Shown piece by piece: positions 22,645-30,602 of a DNA stretch of 38,305 bases. The DNA is from Bacteroidales bacterium. GTDB taxonomy: Bacteria > Bacteroidota > Bacteroidia > Bacteroidales > UBA932. The DNA lies in NCBI GenBank assembly GCA_017551425.1, contig JAFZLQ010000060.1, positions 1 to 38,305 on the forward strand, given 5' to 3'. The first letter of the stretch is position 1. Each line of letters opens with the position of its first letter. The position numbers and the translations under genes were made by a program. A model generated the notes under the pieces. It was not told the DNA's origin and ran no database searches. It saw only the letters and a program-made list of their open reading frames with translations.

Positions 22645-25278
22645 TTACAGTGTATTCAGTGTTGCTTCCAGAGCCTCGATACGGGCCAGGGCGTCGGCCT
22701 CTTTCTTGCGCTCGGTGTCTATGACTGCCTGGGGGGCGTGGGCCATGAAGTTCTCGTTGCCCAGCTTGGCGCGCACTCCGGCGAGGAACTTGCGCTGGTG
22801 CTCCAGGTCTGCGAGGACCTTGGCCTTTTCTGCCTCGGTGTCTATGAATCCGTCCATGGGGACGCTGCACTTGATGGTGCCCACGATGAAGCTCGCCGCC
22901 GCTCCGCTCACGGCCGGGACGAACTCGTTCACGAGGGCGGGCTTGGCGACCACCGGTCTGAGCTCTTCGGGGAATGCGCCTTCTATGCAGAGCTTGAGCG
23001 GTTCCTTGGGAGGGATCTGCTTCTGGGCCCTGACGCCGCGCACGCCGGCGATGATCTGGCGGGCTGCGTCGAAGCTGTCGAGGAAGGCTGCGTCGTACGG
23101 GCCGGCGACGGGAGTGCGTTCGTACATGATGGTTTCCCCGGCGCGGCGGTCGGCCATGGCATGCCATATTTCCTCCGTGATGAACGGCATCACCGGATGG
23201 ATGAGCTTGAGGAGCTTGTCGAAGAATCCCACGGTGGCGTCGAAGGTGTAGCCGTCTATGGCCTCTCCGAAAGCGGGCTTGACGAGCTCCAGGTACCAGC
23301 TGCAGTATTCGTCCCAGAACAGCTTGTAAATTGCCATGAGGGCGTCGTTGATGCGGAATTTGGAATACTGGTCCTCCACCACCTCTATGGTGCGGGATAG
23401 CAGGTTGTCGAACCATTTGACGGCAAGGCGCGACGCCTCGGTCTGGCGTCCTTCGGGATCTACCCTCCAGCCGCTTACGAGGCGCCAGGAGTTCCATATC
23501 TTGCCGCAGAAATTGCGGCCCTGCTCGACCTGCGACTCGTCGTAGAGTATGTCGTTGCCGGCGGAGGAGCAGAGGAGCATGCCCAGGCGGACGGCGTCTG
23601 CGCCGTATTTGGCGATGAGCTCGAGCGGGTCGGGACTGTTGCCGAGGGTTTTGCTCATCTTGCGGCCGAGCTTGTCACGCACGATACCGGTGAAATAGAC
23701 GTTGCGGAAAGGCACGTCGCCCATGAATTCTCCGCCCGCCATGACCATTCGGGCCACCCAGAAGAAGATGATGTCCGGGCCGGTGACGAGGTCTGAGGTG
23801 GGGTAGTAGTAGCCGAGGTCCCTGTTGGGCTTGTGCTCAGGATGGCCGGGGCGTTCGGGGTCGAATACGCTGATGGGCCAGAGCCAGCTGCTGAACCAGG
23901 TGTCGAGTACGTCCTCGTCCTGGGTGAGGTCCTCCGCCCTGACTGCGGGATTGATGGCCCGGGCGGCCTTGAGCGCGAGCTCCGGCGTCTCTTCCACCAC
24001 GACCTCGCCGCCGGGCAGGTACCATGCGGGGATGCGCTGGCCCCACCAGAGCTGGCGGGAGATGCACCAGTCGTGTGCGTTCTCCATCCAGTGGCGATAT
24101 ACGTTGCGGTATTTGTCCGGAATGAGCTTGATGTTGCCGGATTCGACGGCCTCGAGGGCTGCCTTGGCGAGCTCCTCGAGCTTGAGGAACCACTGCTTGC
24201 TGAGCTTGGGCTCGATGACGGCGTCAGTGCGCTCGCTGTATCCGACGGGGGAGATGTACTCCTCAATCTTGACGAGGTTGCCGGCCTCTTCCAGCATCTT
24301 TACTATGTTCTTGCGGGCCTCGAAACGGTCCTGGCCGACGAGTATCTGCGCCTTCTCGTTCAGGCGGCCGTCGTCGTCGAGAATCTCGAGTATGGGGAGG
24401 TCGTGCCTCTGGCCGATCTCGTAGTCGTGTGCGTCGTGCGCAGGCGTGACCTTGAGGCAGCCGGTACCGAAGTCCATCTCTACGTAGCTGTCTTCAATGA
24501 CGGGTATCTCCCTGTTTATCAGGGGGATGAGCACCTTCTTGCCGCGCAGGTAATGATAGCGTTCGTCTGCAGGGTTGACGCAGATGGCGGCGTCTGCCAT
24601 TATGGTCTCGGGACGTGTGGTGGCGATGGTGAGGAACTCCCCGGTGGGGTTGCCGTTGCCGTCCGAGATGAAGTAGCGGAGGTGGTAGAAATGGCTCTTG
24701 GTGTCCCTGTGGATGACCTCGTCATCGGAAATGGCGGTGTGTGCCACGGGGTCCCAGTTGACCATGCGGTAGCCGTGGTAGATGAGGCCCTTCTTGTAGA
24801 AATACACGAAGGTTGCGGTAACCGCTGCGCTGAGCTCGGGATCCATGGTGAAGCGGGTGCGGTCCCAGTCGCAGGAGGCGCCCAGCTTGCGGAGCTGCTG
24901 CAGGATTATGCCGCCGTGCTCCTCCTTCCATTCCCATGCGTATTTGAGGAATTCCTCGCGGGTGAGGTCTTCCTTGCGTATGCCCTGGGAGGCGAGGCGG
25001 GCCACCACCTTGTTCTCGGTCGCGATGGAGGCGTGGTCCGTGCCGGGCACCCAGCAGGCGTTCTTGCCGTCCATGCGGGCCTTGCGGATGAGGACGTCGT
25101 TGAGAGTATTGTTGAGCACGTGCCCCATGTGCAGGATGCCTGTTACATTGGGCGGCGGAATTACGATGGTATATGGTTCACGAGAATCGGGCTCGGAATG
25201 AAAACACCTGTTGTTAAGCCAGTAGGCGTACCATTTGTCCTCAACTTCTGAGGGGTTGTATTTTGCGTTCAGTTCCAT
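22645..25278 (-). CDS. valS: Valyl-tRNA synthetase
   Basis: An 877-aa class I synthetase charging tRNA-Val. The HIGH motif appears as PNVTGILHMGHVL (about residues 45-57) and KMSKS as GRKMSKTLGN. The editing (CP1) domain is in the middle (TTRPETIMADAAICVNP; FGTGCLKVTPAHDAHDY). An anticodon-binding domain and a C-terminal coiled coil (EAEKAKVLADLEHQRKFLAG) complete the usual order. The frame is open far upstream over the divergent gene, but the -7 box TATCTTTG at 25285-25292 places the start at ATG 25278 (MELNAKYNPSEVEDKWY). It is the first gene of the six-gene operon that ends with dapF. Confidence 0.96.
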   Translation of the reverse strand: MELNAKYNPSEVEDKWYAYWLNNRCFHSEPDSREPYTIVIPPPNVTGILHMGHVLNNTLNDVLIRKARMDGKNACWVPGTDHASIATENKVVARLASQGIRKEDLTREEFLKYAWEWKEEHGGIILQQLRKLGASCDWDRTRFTMDPELSAAVTATFVYFYKKGLIYHGYRMVNWDPVAHTAISDDEVIHRDTKSHFYHLRYFISDGNGNPTGEFLTIATTRPETIMADAAICVNPADERYHYLRGKKVLIPLINREIPVIEDSYVEMDFGTGCLKVTPAHDAHDYEIGQRHDLPILEILDDDGRLNEKAQILVGQDRFEARKNIVKMLEEAGNLVKIEEYISPVGYSERTDAVIEPKLSKQWFLKLEELAKAALEAVESGNIKLIPDKYRNVYRHWMENAHDWCISRQLWWGQRIPAWYLPGGEVVVEETPELALKAARAINPAVRAEDLTQDEDVLDTWFSSWLWPISVFDPERPGHPEHKPNRDLGYYYPTSDLVTGPDIIFFWVARMVMAGGEFMGDVPFRNVYFTGIVRDKLGRKMSKTLGNSPDPLELIAKYGADAVRLGMLLCSSAGNDILYDESQVEQGRNFCGKIWNSWRLVSGWRVDPEGRQTEASRLAVKWFDNLLSRTIEVVEDQYSKFRINDALMAIYKLFWDEYCSWYLELVKPAFGEAIDGYTFDATVGFFDKLLKLIHPVMPFITEEIWHAMADRRAGETIMYERTPVAGPYDAAFLDSFDAARQIIAGVRGVRAQKQIPPKEPLKLCIEGAFPEELRPVVAKPALVNEFVPAVSGAAASFIVGTIKCSVPMDGFIDTEAEKAKVLADLEHQRKFLAGVRAKLGNENFMAHAPQAVIDTERKKEADALARIEALEATLNTL

Positions 25279-25284
25279 ATCTTG

Positions 25285-25292
25285 CAAAGATA
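25285..25292 (-). promoter_or_regulatory. -7 box of the valS operon
   Basis: The reverse strand reads TATCTTTG, ending 6 nt before ATG 25278. It is divergent from the -7 box at 25305-25312, only 12 bp away, so the two promoters overlap. Confidence 0.5.
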
Positions 25293-25304
25293 ACATTTTT
25301 GGCG

Positions 25305-25312
25305 TAATTTTG
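25305..25312 (+). promoter_or_regulatory. -7 box of the DUF3467-kdsC-maf operon
   Basis: TAATTTTG matches TAnnTTTG and ends 20 nt before ATG 25333. No obvious -33 TTTG is present. Confidence 0.5.
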
Positions 25313-25332
25313 TCGGACCAATACAAGATTTT

Positions 25333-25644
25333 ATGGAAGAGAACAAACAGCTCCAGCTCGAACTCAAGCCCGAGGTTGCAAAGGGCAACTACTCCAACCT
25401 CGCAATCATCAGCCATTCGCACAGCGAGTTCGTCATAGACTTCGCCACCATGCTTCCCGGCCTGCAGAAGCCGGAAATCAGCAACCGCATCCTCATGACC
25501 CCCGAGCATGCCAAGAGGCTCCTCAACGCCCTGAACGACAACATCGGCAAATACGAGAACCAGTACGGCCGCATAGAGCTTCCAGGCTCACCCAAGGCCA
25601 CTTTCAACCTTGCCGACTTCAATCCTAATGGCACAAAGTCTTAA
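25333..25644 (+). CDS. DUF3467 protein (103 aa)
   Basis: A small soluble protein with the family blocks KGNYSNLAIISHSHSEFVID (residues about 17-36), FATMLPGL and the helix ILMTPEHAKRLLNALNDNI. The family is common in Bacteroidota and other bacteria and has no assigned function; it is often compared with translation-associated or immunity-type small proteins without proof. It is the first gene of an operon; its end overlaps the start of kdsC by 17 nt. Confidence 0.85.
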   Translation: MEENKQLQLELKPEVAKGNYSNLAIISHSHSEFVIDFATMLPGLQKPEISNRILMTPEHAKRLLNALNDNIGKYENQYGRIELPGSPKATFNLADFNPNGTKS

Positions 25645-26155
25645 GGCGGTAAAGGCCATCCTCTTCGACGTCGACGGCGTCATGACGGACGGCAGCATCA
25701 TAGTCGATCCCAACGCAGAGCCCCTCCGTATCTTCAACGAGAAAGACGGGCACGGCCTGCGCATGGCGGCGCTTAACGGCTACCGCCTGGGCGTGATTAC
25801 CGGCAGCAATACCGAGGCCGTGCGCAAACGCCTCACCGCATACGGCGTGCCGTTTGAGGACGTCTATCTTAAGGTAAGGGACAAGCTCCGCTCAATCCGC
25901 CAATACTGCGAGCGTTACTGCCTTGACGCTGAAGAAATACTTTATATGGGGGACGACATCCCCGACGTCCCGGCTCTCAGGTTCGCCGGAGTCGGCGTGG
26001 TGCCCTCCGACGCAGTGGAAGAGGCCATCGAGGCTGCAGACATAGTCGCTCCCGTTCCCGGCGGACGCGGTTTCGTACGATGGACGGTGGAGCAGGTGAT
26101 GAAGGCCCAGGGACGATGGATTTTTGACGTTGAGAAATATGAACGGATGTTCTAA
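25628..26155 (+). CDS. kdsC: KDO-8-phosphate phosphatase family HAD hydrolase
   Basis: A 175-aa HAD phosphatase of the KdsC type, which makes KDO for lipopolysaccharide from KDO 8-phosphate. Motif I is LFDVDGVMTDGSI (nucleophile and acid Asp), motif II is VITGSNTEAVRKR, a conserved Lys lies in KVRDKL, and motif III is YMGDDIPDVPAL. The short size with no cap domain is typical of KdsC. The ATG at 25628 lies inside the DUF3467 gene, and its stop lies inside the maf start region. The usual alternative is a related YrbI-like sugar phosphatase, but KdsC is the best call. Confidence 0.85.
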   Translation: MAQSLKAVKAILFDVDGVMTDGSIIVDPNAEPLRIFNEKDGHGLRMAALNGYRLGVITGSNTEAVRKRLTAYGVPFEDVYLKVRDKLRSIRQYCERYCLDAEEILYMGDDIPDVPALRFAGVGVVPSDAVEEAIEAADIVAPVPGGRGFVRWTVEQVMKAQGRWIFDVEKYERMF

Positions 26156-26717
26156 GCGCATCATTCTCGGCAGCGGCTCGCCCCGCAGGCGCGAACTTCT
26201 CGCCGGGCTTGACATCGAGTTTACCGTAGATACGGGGAATACCTTCGAGGAGTCTGTCCCCGCAGACGCCGCTCCGCAGGACGTCCCGCTGCTCATGGCC
26301 CTCGGCAAGTCGCACGGCTTCCACAGGCCGCTTGAGGCGGACGAGCTGCTGATTACGGCAGATACCGTCGTTATTATAGACGGCAAGGTGCTGGGGAAGC
26401 CCCACACGCGGGAAGACGCCGTCGAGATGCTTCATACCCTTTCCGGCCGCGACCATCTTGTGGTCTCCGGCGTCGTGTTCCGCACAGCCCTCCGCGAGGC
26501 CAGCGCAACAGACACCACGGTTGTCTCCGTCGCGCCCCTCAGCGATGACGAAATCAATTATTACATAGACCGTTACCGTCCCTTCGACAAGGCCGGTGGC
26601 TATGGTATCCAGGAATGGCTGGGGTACGCCGCCATGGGACACATCGAGGGATCTTTCTATAACGTCATGGGATTCCCGGTGCACCTCGTCTGGCAGATGT
26701 TGCGGGAGTTCGAGTAG
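26139..26717 (+). CDS. maf: Maf family nucleotide pyrophosphatase
   Basis: A 192-aa Maf/Ham1-type house-cleaning enzyme hydrolysing non-canonical or excess nucleotides (dTTP/UTP type in this subgroup). It has the N-terminal ILGSGSPRRRELLAG, ITADTVVIIDGKVLGKP, HTLSGRDHLVVSGV and FDKAGGYGIQEWLG, the conserved Maf blocks. The chosen start ATG 26139 (MNGCSKRIILGSG) overlaps the end of kdsC by 17 nt; a TTG further up is possible but unlikely. It is the last gene of the operon; its TAG stop is the first base triplet of the inverted-repeat element that follows. Confidence 0.92.
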   Translation: MNGCSKRIILGSGSPRRRELLAGLDIEFTVDTGNTFEESVPADAAPQDVPLLMALGKSHGFHRPLEADELLITADTVVIIDGKVLGKPHTREDAVEMLHTLSGRDHLVVSGVVFRTALREASATDTTVVSVAPLSDDEINYYIDRYRPFDKAGGYGIQEWLGYAAMGHIEGSFYNVMGFPVHLVWQMLREFE

Positions 26718-26867
26718 CGATTGCGTATCGGATTGCAGGTAGAGGCCCCCAAAACCATCGCCGCCCGTGGCGATGTGAACGGGAGGGGCCCACAAGCGCA
26801 GCGCAGTGGGAGGGATGGAGCGAAGCGGAAGTTTTGGGGGCCCTACCTGCAGGAGTAGCAAGCGCTA
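26715..26867. repeat. Intergenic element bounded by ~40-bp imperfect inverted repeats
   Basis: The left arm (26715-26755, TAGCGATTGC...CCCCCAAAAC) and right arm (26831-26867, GTTTTGGGGG...AAGCGCTA) are reverse complements with a few mismatches and gaps. Between them lie small hairpins (CATCGCC/GGCGATG at about 26756-26776 and CCCAC/GTGGG at about 26790-26811) and a GGAGCGAAGCGGAAG stretch. The arms include the stop codons of the convergent genes maf and ABC-F. There is no gene inside. Similar in architecture and C-rich text to the element at 6484-6679. Confidence 0.68.
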
Positions 26868-28244
26868 CTGCACCAACTCTGAGAGCTCCAGCCAGCGGAG
26901 CTCTTTTTCGTCGATAAGGGATTTCAACTCTTCGTAGCGGGTAGAGGCGGCGGCTATTTTCTGATAGTCGTCGGTGCCGCCGGCGAGCAGCGCCTCGAGC
27001 TTGTCTTTTTCGGCCCCGAGAGCCTCGAGATCGGCCTCCAGCTGCTCCAGCTCGCGTTTCTCCTTGTAACTGAGCCTGCGGGGAGCGTCGCTCCGTGGCT
27101 TCTCGCGCACGGCCTTTGGCTCTGCCTCCAGCTGCCTTGAGCGTTCCTCCCTGCGGAGGTCCTCGATGTAGCTGCGGTACTCGCTGTAGCCCCCGATGAA
27201 GTCCTTGATGACGCCACCGCCGCAGAAGACGAAGAGGTGGTCGACCAGACGGTCCAGGAAATGGCGGTCGTGGGTGACGATTATGAGCGTGCCCTTGAAT
27301 TCCAGCAGGTACTCCTCGAGAATGTTGAGAGTCACGATGTCGAGGTCGTTGGTGGGCTCGTCGAGTATCAGGAGGTTGGGCTCCTGCATCAGCACGGTCA
27401 GCAGGTACAGGCGCCTCTTTTCGCCGCCGGAGAGGCGCTCGATGCGGTTGTTCCACATCTCGTGCGGGAAGAGGAAACGCTCGAGCAGGCGCGTCTCGGG
27501 CACCACTTCCATAACCGTATCGTCCTGCCGGAACTCGATTCCGGTCTGGCGGTAGTAGCCGATGCGCACGGAGTCGCCGCGCTTGACCGCCGGGTCGTCG
27601 CTGTCTGCAAGAAGGTTGAGGAAGGTGCTCTTTCCTATGCCGTTGCCGCCTACGATGCCCACGCGTTCGCCCCTTTGGAAGTTGTAGGAGAAGTGGTCGA
27701 TGAGGGGTTTTCCCTGCCACTCGAAGCACAGGTCCTTGCAGTCTATGACCTGCTTGCCGAGGTAGGACGCTCCCGACAGGCCTTCCATGGATACGCGGCG
27801 GATGGTATAGCTGTCTTCGGCCCTCGCCTTTATCTCCTTGAAAGCCTCCTTGCGGTACTTGGCCTTGCCGGTGCGGGCGCAGGGTGTGGCGTGTATCCAT
27901 TCGAGCTCGCGCCGGAGGATGTTCCGTACTCGCTCGGTCTCCGCGTTGTAGTTGCTGATTCGCTCGTCCCGCTTGCGGAGGTAGTTTTCGTAATCGCCCC
28001 TGTAGATATATATCGAACCGCGTTCCATTTCCATTATGGTGTTGCAGACGCGGTCCAGGAAATAGCGGTCGTGGGATACCATGAAAAGGGTGCAGCGGGA
28101 GCGCTTGAGGGCGTTTTCCAGGTACTCTATGGCGTCCAGGTCGAGGTGGTTGGTGGGCTCGTCCATTATGAGGAAGTCGGCGTCTGCGGCAAGCAGCTGC
28201 GTGATCGCCACGCGTTTGACTTCCCCTCCAGAGAGCTCCGACAT
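26865..28244 (-). pseudogene. ABC-F family ATPase, C-terminal fragment of a frameshifted gene
   Basis: This frame encodes 459 residues from MSELSGGEVKRVAITQ to the end. It covers signature and Walker B of domain 1 (LIMDEPTNHLDLDAIEYLE), the ABC-F linker, all of domain 2 (Walker A GGNGIGKST; signature LSGGEKRRLYLLTVL; Walker B LILDEPTNDLD) and a coiled-coil C-terminus. The matching N-terminus with Walker A lies just upstream in another frame (28259-28585). The parent is an Uup-like ABC-F. If translated from ATG 28244 it would lack the first Walker A and is unlikely to work. It is the last gene of the reverse operon with the serpin. Confidence 0.75.
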
Positions 28245-28258
28245 GGGCCTCTGCGGAT

Positions 28259-28585
28259 CTATACCGAGTTCGTCCAGGATGCGGCGTATGTGAGCTCCTC
28301 CTCAAAGTCGGAGGCGTGAAGCTGCTGCTCCACCGTGAGAGACGGGTCGAATGCGTATTCCTGCTCAAGGAGGGCGATGCGTACGTCGCGCAGGAACTTT
28401 ATGCTGCCGCCGGAATCGGACTTGTCCTTGCCGGCGAGTATGCGCAGCAGGGAGGTCTTTCCTGTGCCGTTTGGTGCCACGAGCGCTATCTTGTCGCCTT
28501 CGTTGATGTTGAAGGCGATGCGGTCGAACAGGACCTTGGTGCCGTACGACTTGGAGATGTTCTCTATTTGAAGGTACGACGGCAT
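28259..28585 (-). pseudogene. ABC-F family ATPase, N-terminal fragment of a frameshifted gene
   Basis: This frame gives 108 residues: MPSYLQIENISKSYGTKVLFD, Walker A APNGTGKTS and Q-loop region ALLEQEYAFDPSLTVEQQL. It then reads HASDFEEEL and runs into TYAASWTNSV and a stop. The other frame at the same place reads HIRRILDELGIDPQRPMSEL, the expected continuation into the signature. Compared with ABC-F relatives I remember, about 40 residues normally lying between the Q loop and this helix are also missing. So an internal deletion and a frame change, or a sequencing or assembly error, has split the gene. The start is 1 bp after the stop of the exporter gene. Confidence 0.75.
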
Positions 28586-28586
28586 G

Positions 28587-29660
28587 CTACATCATGATGG
28601 CCCAGGAGGCAAAGCCTACGACGAGCGCCGCCACGCAGTTGACGGCCTTGGCACGCAGGAATGCGCCCTTGGATTCGGCGAGAAGGGGGAGGGACGCATG
28701 CCCGTCCTGGCTGATGCAGCTGGCCAGCAGCACCGGCGCCGGAATCACCCCGCTTGCGAACAGCGTTACGAATACCAGATGCGGCCCGGATTCGGGGATG
28801 ATGCCGATGAGCGTTGCAAGAAGTATCATCAGGGGCACGTTGGCGCTGATCCAGGAGCTTATGTCGATGACCTGGGTGATGAAACCCAGCAGCACCAGCA
28901 CGCCGAAGGTCCAGGCGAAGATCCCGGGTACGTGCCTTGCCACCACGTGGTGCCATAGGTGCTCTTCCACGAAATGGTCCGAGCCGAAAACCGCCACCGC
29001 CAGCAGCACGACGCTGAGACCGGCGAAGACCATGTACATCCACCTTTCGCTGAGCAGGCCCAGGCCGTGTCCGGCGTCTTCTTCCGCGTCTCCAAGGAGC
29101 CCCAGGGCCAGGGCTGCGATGAAAACGGCGGTGCCCACGAACAGCACGGCGCGTTTCCAGCTGAAGCTGCGGCCCGGCTTGTGGTCATGGTCGTGCCTGC
29201 GGGGAGCGTCTTCTTCGTGCAGGTGCAGCTCGCCGCAGGCCTTGAGGGCGTAGGGTTTGATGCCGAGGCGCGGGGCCGCGTAATCAATCAGTACGCCTGC
29301 GACGATACCCACGGCCAGGGTGACAGCCGATATCAGCAACGCCTTGCCGGGAAAGAGGGTGAGCATCACGAAGGCCTCGTCGCCTGCGGTGGCTATCATC
29401 ATCGCCACAAGGGCTCCGAAGCTGATCATGCCGTGCGAGAACAGCGATATGGATGCGAATCCTCCCATGCAGCCTGGAATCCAACCGAGCAGGGCCGATA
29501 CCACTATCTGCCCGAGCCGGGAGCCTTGCAGACGGCGGAAGAAGCGCCCGCCGGAGCCTATGTTGAGGCTTTCTATAAGCATCATCATTATCACCACCAG
29601 GCCCGTAATGAGCACGGCGGCGCGGAAGGCTTCCAGCAGTATGTCGGGGATGGCGGACAT
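28587..29660 (-). CDS. Putative 10TM heavy-metal exporter (ArsP_2 family)
   Basis: A 357-aa multi-pass inner-membrane protein with about ten hydrophobic helices in two halves. Characteristic blocks are WIPGCMGGFASISLFSHG with AGDEAFVML in the first half, and IPESGPHLVFVTLFASG with ISQDGHASLPLLAES in the second. A His-rich loop between the halves (LHLHEEDAPRRHDHDHKPG) would bind metal. This is the PF11449 family, annotated as putative manganese or heavy-metal exporter. It is 1 bp away from the ABC-F fragment gene and directly follows the esterase gene, so it belongs to the serpin operon. Confidence 0.8.
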   Translation of the reverse strand: MSAIPDILLEAFRAAVLITGLVVIMMMLIESLNIGSGGRFFRRLQGSRLGQIVVSALLGWIPGCMGGFASISLFSHGMISFGALVAMMIATAGDEAFVMLTLFPGKALLISAVTLAVGIVAGVLIDYAAPRLGIKPYALKACGELHLHEEDAPRRHDHDHKPGRSFSWKRAVLFVGTAVFIAALALGLLGDAEEDAGHGLGLLSERWMYMVFAGLSVVLLAVAVFGSDHFVEEHLWHHVVARHVPGIFAWTFGVLVLLGFITQVIDISSWISANVPLMILLATLIGIIPESGPHLVFVTLFASGVIPAPVLLASCISQDGHASLPLLAESKGAFLRAKAVNCVAALVVGFASWAIMM

Positions 29661-30599
29661 TTAATAGATATCGTCCACGCTGACGCTGAGGCTTTTGATT
29701 ACGGGGATCGCAGGGTCGTCCACGGTGGCGTCTATGATTCGATTGAGGCCGGCGACGACGTTTCGCTCGAGGAACAGCTGCTGCTCGGGCCAGGTGGCGA
29801 CGAAGTTGGCCGCCATGTCGTGGCCGTGGCCGGTGTAACGGTAGATGCAGTAGGTATAGCCGTTCTTGGCAAAAACATCCCTCACGAGGGCGCTGCTGCC
29901 GTATATGCCGCGGCGGCCGAAGACGGTCTTGTCGTAATTGACGGCTCCGTCGGCCGTGCCGTGGATGAGCAGCTGGGGCGGGGGAGGCGTCTGGTATCTG
30001 GGGAGGCCGCTGCCTGTCATGATCGCTCCGGCAAACGACATCGCGCCCTTGAAGGAGTAGCCGTCAGGAAGGATTGCGGTGCGGGAAGTTGGGGTGCAGG
30101 TTTCCATCACGCTCCTGAGGGTGATCATGGCCCCGGCCGAGCAGCCGGCGATGACGAGGTTGTTCGCATCTATCCCGACGTTGTTGTCCAGAAGGTAGCG
30201 CACGGCCGCGAAAGTGTCTTCCACGCCGATGTCCACAGCCCTGATGGTAAGGTCTGCGCTCTTGACCAGATGCCCGAGGTCGAAGCGCACGTCGAGGCCC
30301 TTGAGCCCCAGGCGGTAATCTATGGACACCACCCCGTAGCCGTTGTCGTTCAGTATCTTGAACCATGGCATGTAGCCCTTGTCGTTGCGGCTTCCGATGA
30401 TGAATCCGCCGCCGAAGAGGAACAGCACGGAGGGCTTGGCCTTGCCGTCAATCTCGGTGACCGAGCCCGGCGTGGGAAGGTAAACGTCTATGTAAAGGTT
30501 GCAGGTGTCCCGCTGGGCGACCATGTAGGTGCCGGCGAGGTTCTGGGCGCCCGCCATGGAAGGGACCAGGATCGCCAGGAGTATGAGGAAGCGTTTCAT
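29661..30599 (-). CDS. Exported alpha/beta-hydrolase (carboxylesterase-like)
   Basis: A 312-aa protein with a signal peptide (MKRFLILLAILVPSMAGA) and an esterase/lipase fold. The oxyanion-hole block is VLFLFGGGFIIGS, the nucleophile elbow GCSAGA (Ser), the Asp lies in IHGTADGAV and the His in YTGHGHDMAA. The full triad is therefore visible. It would act outside the cytoplasm on ester-linked substrates such as acylated glycans; the exact substrate is unknown. It lies 3 bp after the serpin gene and directly before the metal exporter gene. Confidence 0.82.
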   Translation of the reverse strand: MKRFLILLAILVPSMAGAQNLAGTYMVAQRDTCNLYIDVYLPTPGSVTEIDGKAKPSVLFLFGGGFIIGSRNDKGYMPWFKILNDNGYGVVSIDYRLGLKGLDVRFDLGHLVKSADLTIRAVDIGVEDTFAAVRYLLDNNVGIDANNLVIAGCSAGAMITLRSVMETCTPTSRTAILPDGYSFKGAMSFAGAIMTGSGLPRYQTPPPPQLLIHGTADGAVNYDKTVFGRRGIYGSSALVRDVFAKNGYTYCIYRYTGHGHDMAANFVATWPEQQLFLERNVVAGLNRIIDATVDDPAIPVIKSLSVSVDDIY

Positions 30600-30602
30600 A
30601 AG

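Noticed and set aside
23833..25251. Long open frame antisense to valS
   Set aside because: valS covers the region with intact motifs; the antisense frame is a by-product of GC-rich codon use.
25279..25509. N-terminal extension of valS
   Set aside because: It overlaps the divergent DUF3467 gene and two promoter boxes, and known enzymes begin near MELNAKYNPSEVEDKW.
28587..29660. Manganese riboswitch in front of the metal exporter
   Set aside because: The gene follows the esterase gene without a gap, so there is no room for a leader.
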